Source: Gemmatimonadota bacterium
GTDB taxonomy: Bacteria; Gemmatimonadota; Gemmatimonadetes; Longimicrobiales; Gaopeijiaceae
NCBI GenBank assembly: GCA_007127575.1
Contig: SKZC01000132.1
Span: 1 to 7,679, forward strand
Length of the DNA stretch: 7,679 nucleotides
Direction of reading: 5' to 3'
In this document: piece after piece, positions 6,929 to 7,679 of the stretch
Layout: each line of letters begins with the position of its first letter
Numbering within the stretch: the first letter of the stretch is position 1
Translations under genes and position numbers: made by a program
Notes under the pieces: model-generated
Database searches by the model: none
Seen by the model: only the letters and a program-made list of their open reading frames with translations
Told to the model about the DNA's origin: nothing

Positions 6929-7679
6929 CCGACCAAGCCCCGACTTCATCGCCTTCCCGAAACCGAGCACGAGCCCCGGAGCCAGGCCCCGTGCAACCCT
7001 TCGACCCACCCGCCGTTCGCTCCGAGTCCTTGTCCAACGGGCTGGCCCTCCGCCTCGCTCCTCGACCCCGGCTGCCGGTGGCGGCGGTGGCGTTGGTTCT
7101 GGATGTGGGGGAGACGGTAGTGCCCCGGGAACGGGCGGGACTGGCGGGCCTCACGGCTCGCTGCCTGGAAGGGGGTACGGCCCGTCGTGACGGAGCCGAG
7201 CTGGCCGAGGCCCTGGAAGGGCTGGGCACGGAGCTCCGGATCCGAACGGGCTGGGACGGAACCACACTGTCCCTCACCTGCCTGGCCCACCGGCTGCCGG
7301 AGGCGTTTCAACTCCTGGCGGAGGTGGTCCAAGAGCCCTCCTTCCCCGATGGGGAGGTGGAGCGGGCGATTCAGGAGAAGCGGGCGGCCCTCCGGCAGCG
7401 GCGGATGGATCCGTCGTCGATGGCGGCGGACGCCTTCCTCCCGCTTCTCTATTCATCAGGGTCTCCCTATTCCCGACCTCTTGCCGGGTCCGACGAGACC
7501 CTGGATGAACTTCAGCTCCACGAGGTTGCCGAGTTCGCCCATCGTCGCTTCGGCCCCAAGGGGGGCGGGGTGGTGGTGGCCGGCGACGTGGATGCCGGTG
7601 AGGTGGAGGAGCTTACACAGCGACATTTCGGAAACTGGGATGGGGGGGAGCCTTCGAACGGGGAAGTGGAGGCGGAGCC
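6925..7679 (+). CDS. M16-family protein lacking the zinc motif, probable non-catalytic partner (3' partial)
   Basis: The frame from GTG 6925 stays open to the window edge, giving 251 residues, about one M16 half plus the start of the second. From residue 33 it follows the family pattern: SESLSNGLALRLAPRPRLP (33-51), then ERAGLAGLTARCLEGGT (69-85), where active members have aGlaHxxEHxxxxGT. The zinc motif is replaced by GLTAR (75-79), so both histidines and the glutamate are missing. FGPKGGGVVVAGDVD (209-223) matches the strand that closes the first half. Catalytically dead M16 proteins commonly pair with active ones, as in mitochondrial processing peptidase and bacterial M16 heterodimers, so a partner role for the preceding gene is inferred. 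The start is supported by GGAGG (6913-6917) with a 7-base spacer and by the GTGA overlap. The first ~30 residues are Pro/Arg/Ser-rich, with no clear signal peptide; a GTG at 6991 with GGAG nearby is an alternative. Confidence 0.9.
   Translation, partial: MTDQAPTSSPSRNRARAPEPGPVQPFDPPAVRSESLSNGLALRLAPRPRLPVAAVALVLDVGETVVPRERAGLAGLTARCLEGGTARRDGAELAEALEGLGTELRIRTGWDGTTLSLTCLAHRLPEAFQLLAEVVQEPSFPDGEVERAIQEKRAALRQRRMDPSSMAADAFLPLLYSSGSPYSRPLAGSDETLDELQLHEVAEFAHRRFGPKGGGVVVAGDVDAGEVEELTQRHFGNWDGGEPSNGEVEAE

Noticed and set aside
4739..7009. A 756-codon open frame on the - strand opposite apgM, TPR and M16 genes
   Set aside because: The + strand products have full family motifs in order. The antisense translation is His/Gly/Leu/Pro-rich with no recognisable domain. 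Long antisense frames are expected in GC-rich genes.
1..7679. CRISPR, defence islands, insertion sequences, tRNA/rRNA genes or long tandem repeats
   Set aside because: I found no repeat-spacer pattern, transposase or integrase motif, tRNA-like fold or notable direct repeats on either strand.

Overview
The window is GC-rich bacterial chromosome (about two-thirds G+C by eye). It is densely coded, with Shine-Dalgarno motifs, frequent GTG/TTG starts and 4-8 base gene overlaps. The mix of an archaeal-type phosphoglycerate mutase, an RpfG-like response regulator, an MscS channel and paired M16 peptidases resembles Gemmatimonadota or a related soil or sediment phylum. That placement is an impression from protein style, not a result. 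I see no transposase, integrase, tRNA, rRNA, CRISPR array or phage gene.

Left block (1-1248, + strand): the last 33 codons of a protein that looks like an AspA/AstE-type zinc amidohydrolase, overlapping by 4 bases a complete REC-HD-GYP response regulator, a probable cyclic-di-GMP phosphodiesterase. Middle block (1278-3380, - strand): a class I/II PLP aminotransferase followed 90 bases downstream by a small MscS-family channel. This block converges on the regulator across a 29-base gap that holds a GC-rich hairpin.

A 202-base divergent region (3381-3582) carries a sigma70-like promoter candidate on each strand, each with a 17-base spacer. Right block (3583-7679, + strand): archaeal-type cofactor-independent phosphoglycerate mutase (ApgM), a TPR protein, an M16 zinc peptidase with an intact HxxEH motif, and a second M16 protein without the motif that runs off the window. 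These four genes overlap or nearly touch and look like one transcription unit. The two M16 proteins probably form an active/inactive pair.

Nothing here amounts to a clearly new system. The best second looks are substitutions at conserved positions (GYN for GYP in the HD-GYP domain; Glu for a metal-binding His in the mutase), the apparently cytoplasmic M16 pair tied to a TPR protein and a glycolytic enzyme, and the shared reading frame of the TPR and first M16 genes, separated by a single stop codon.
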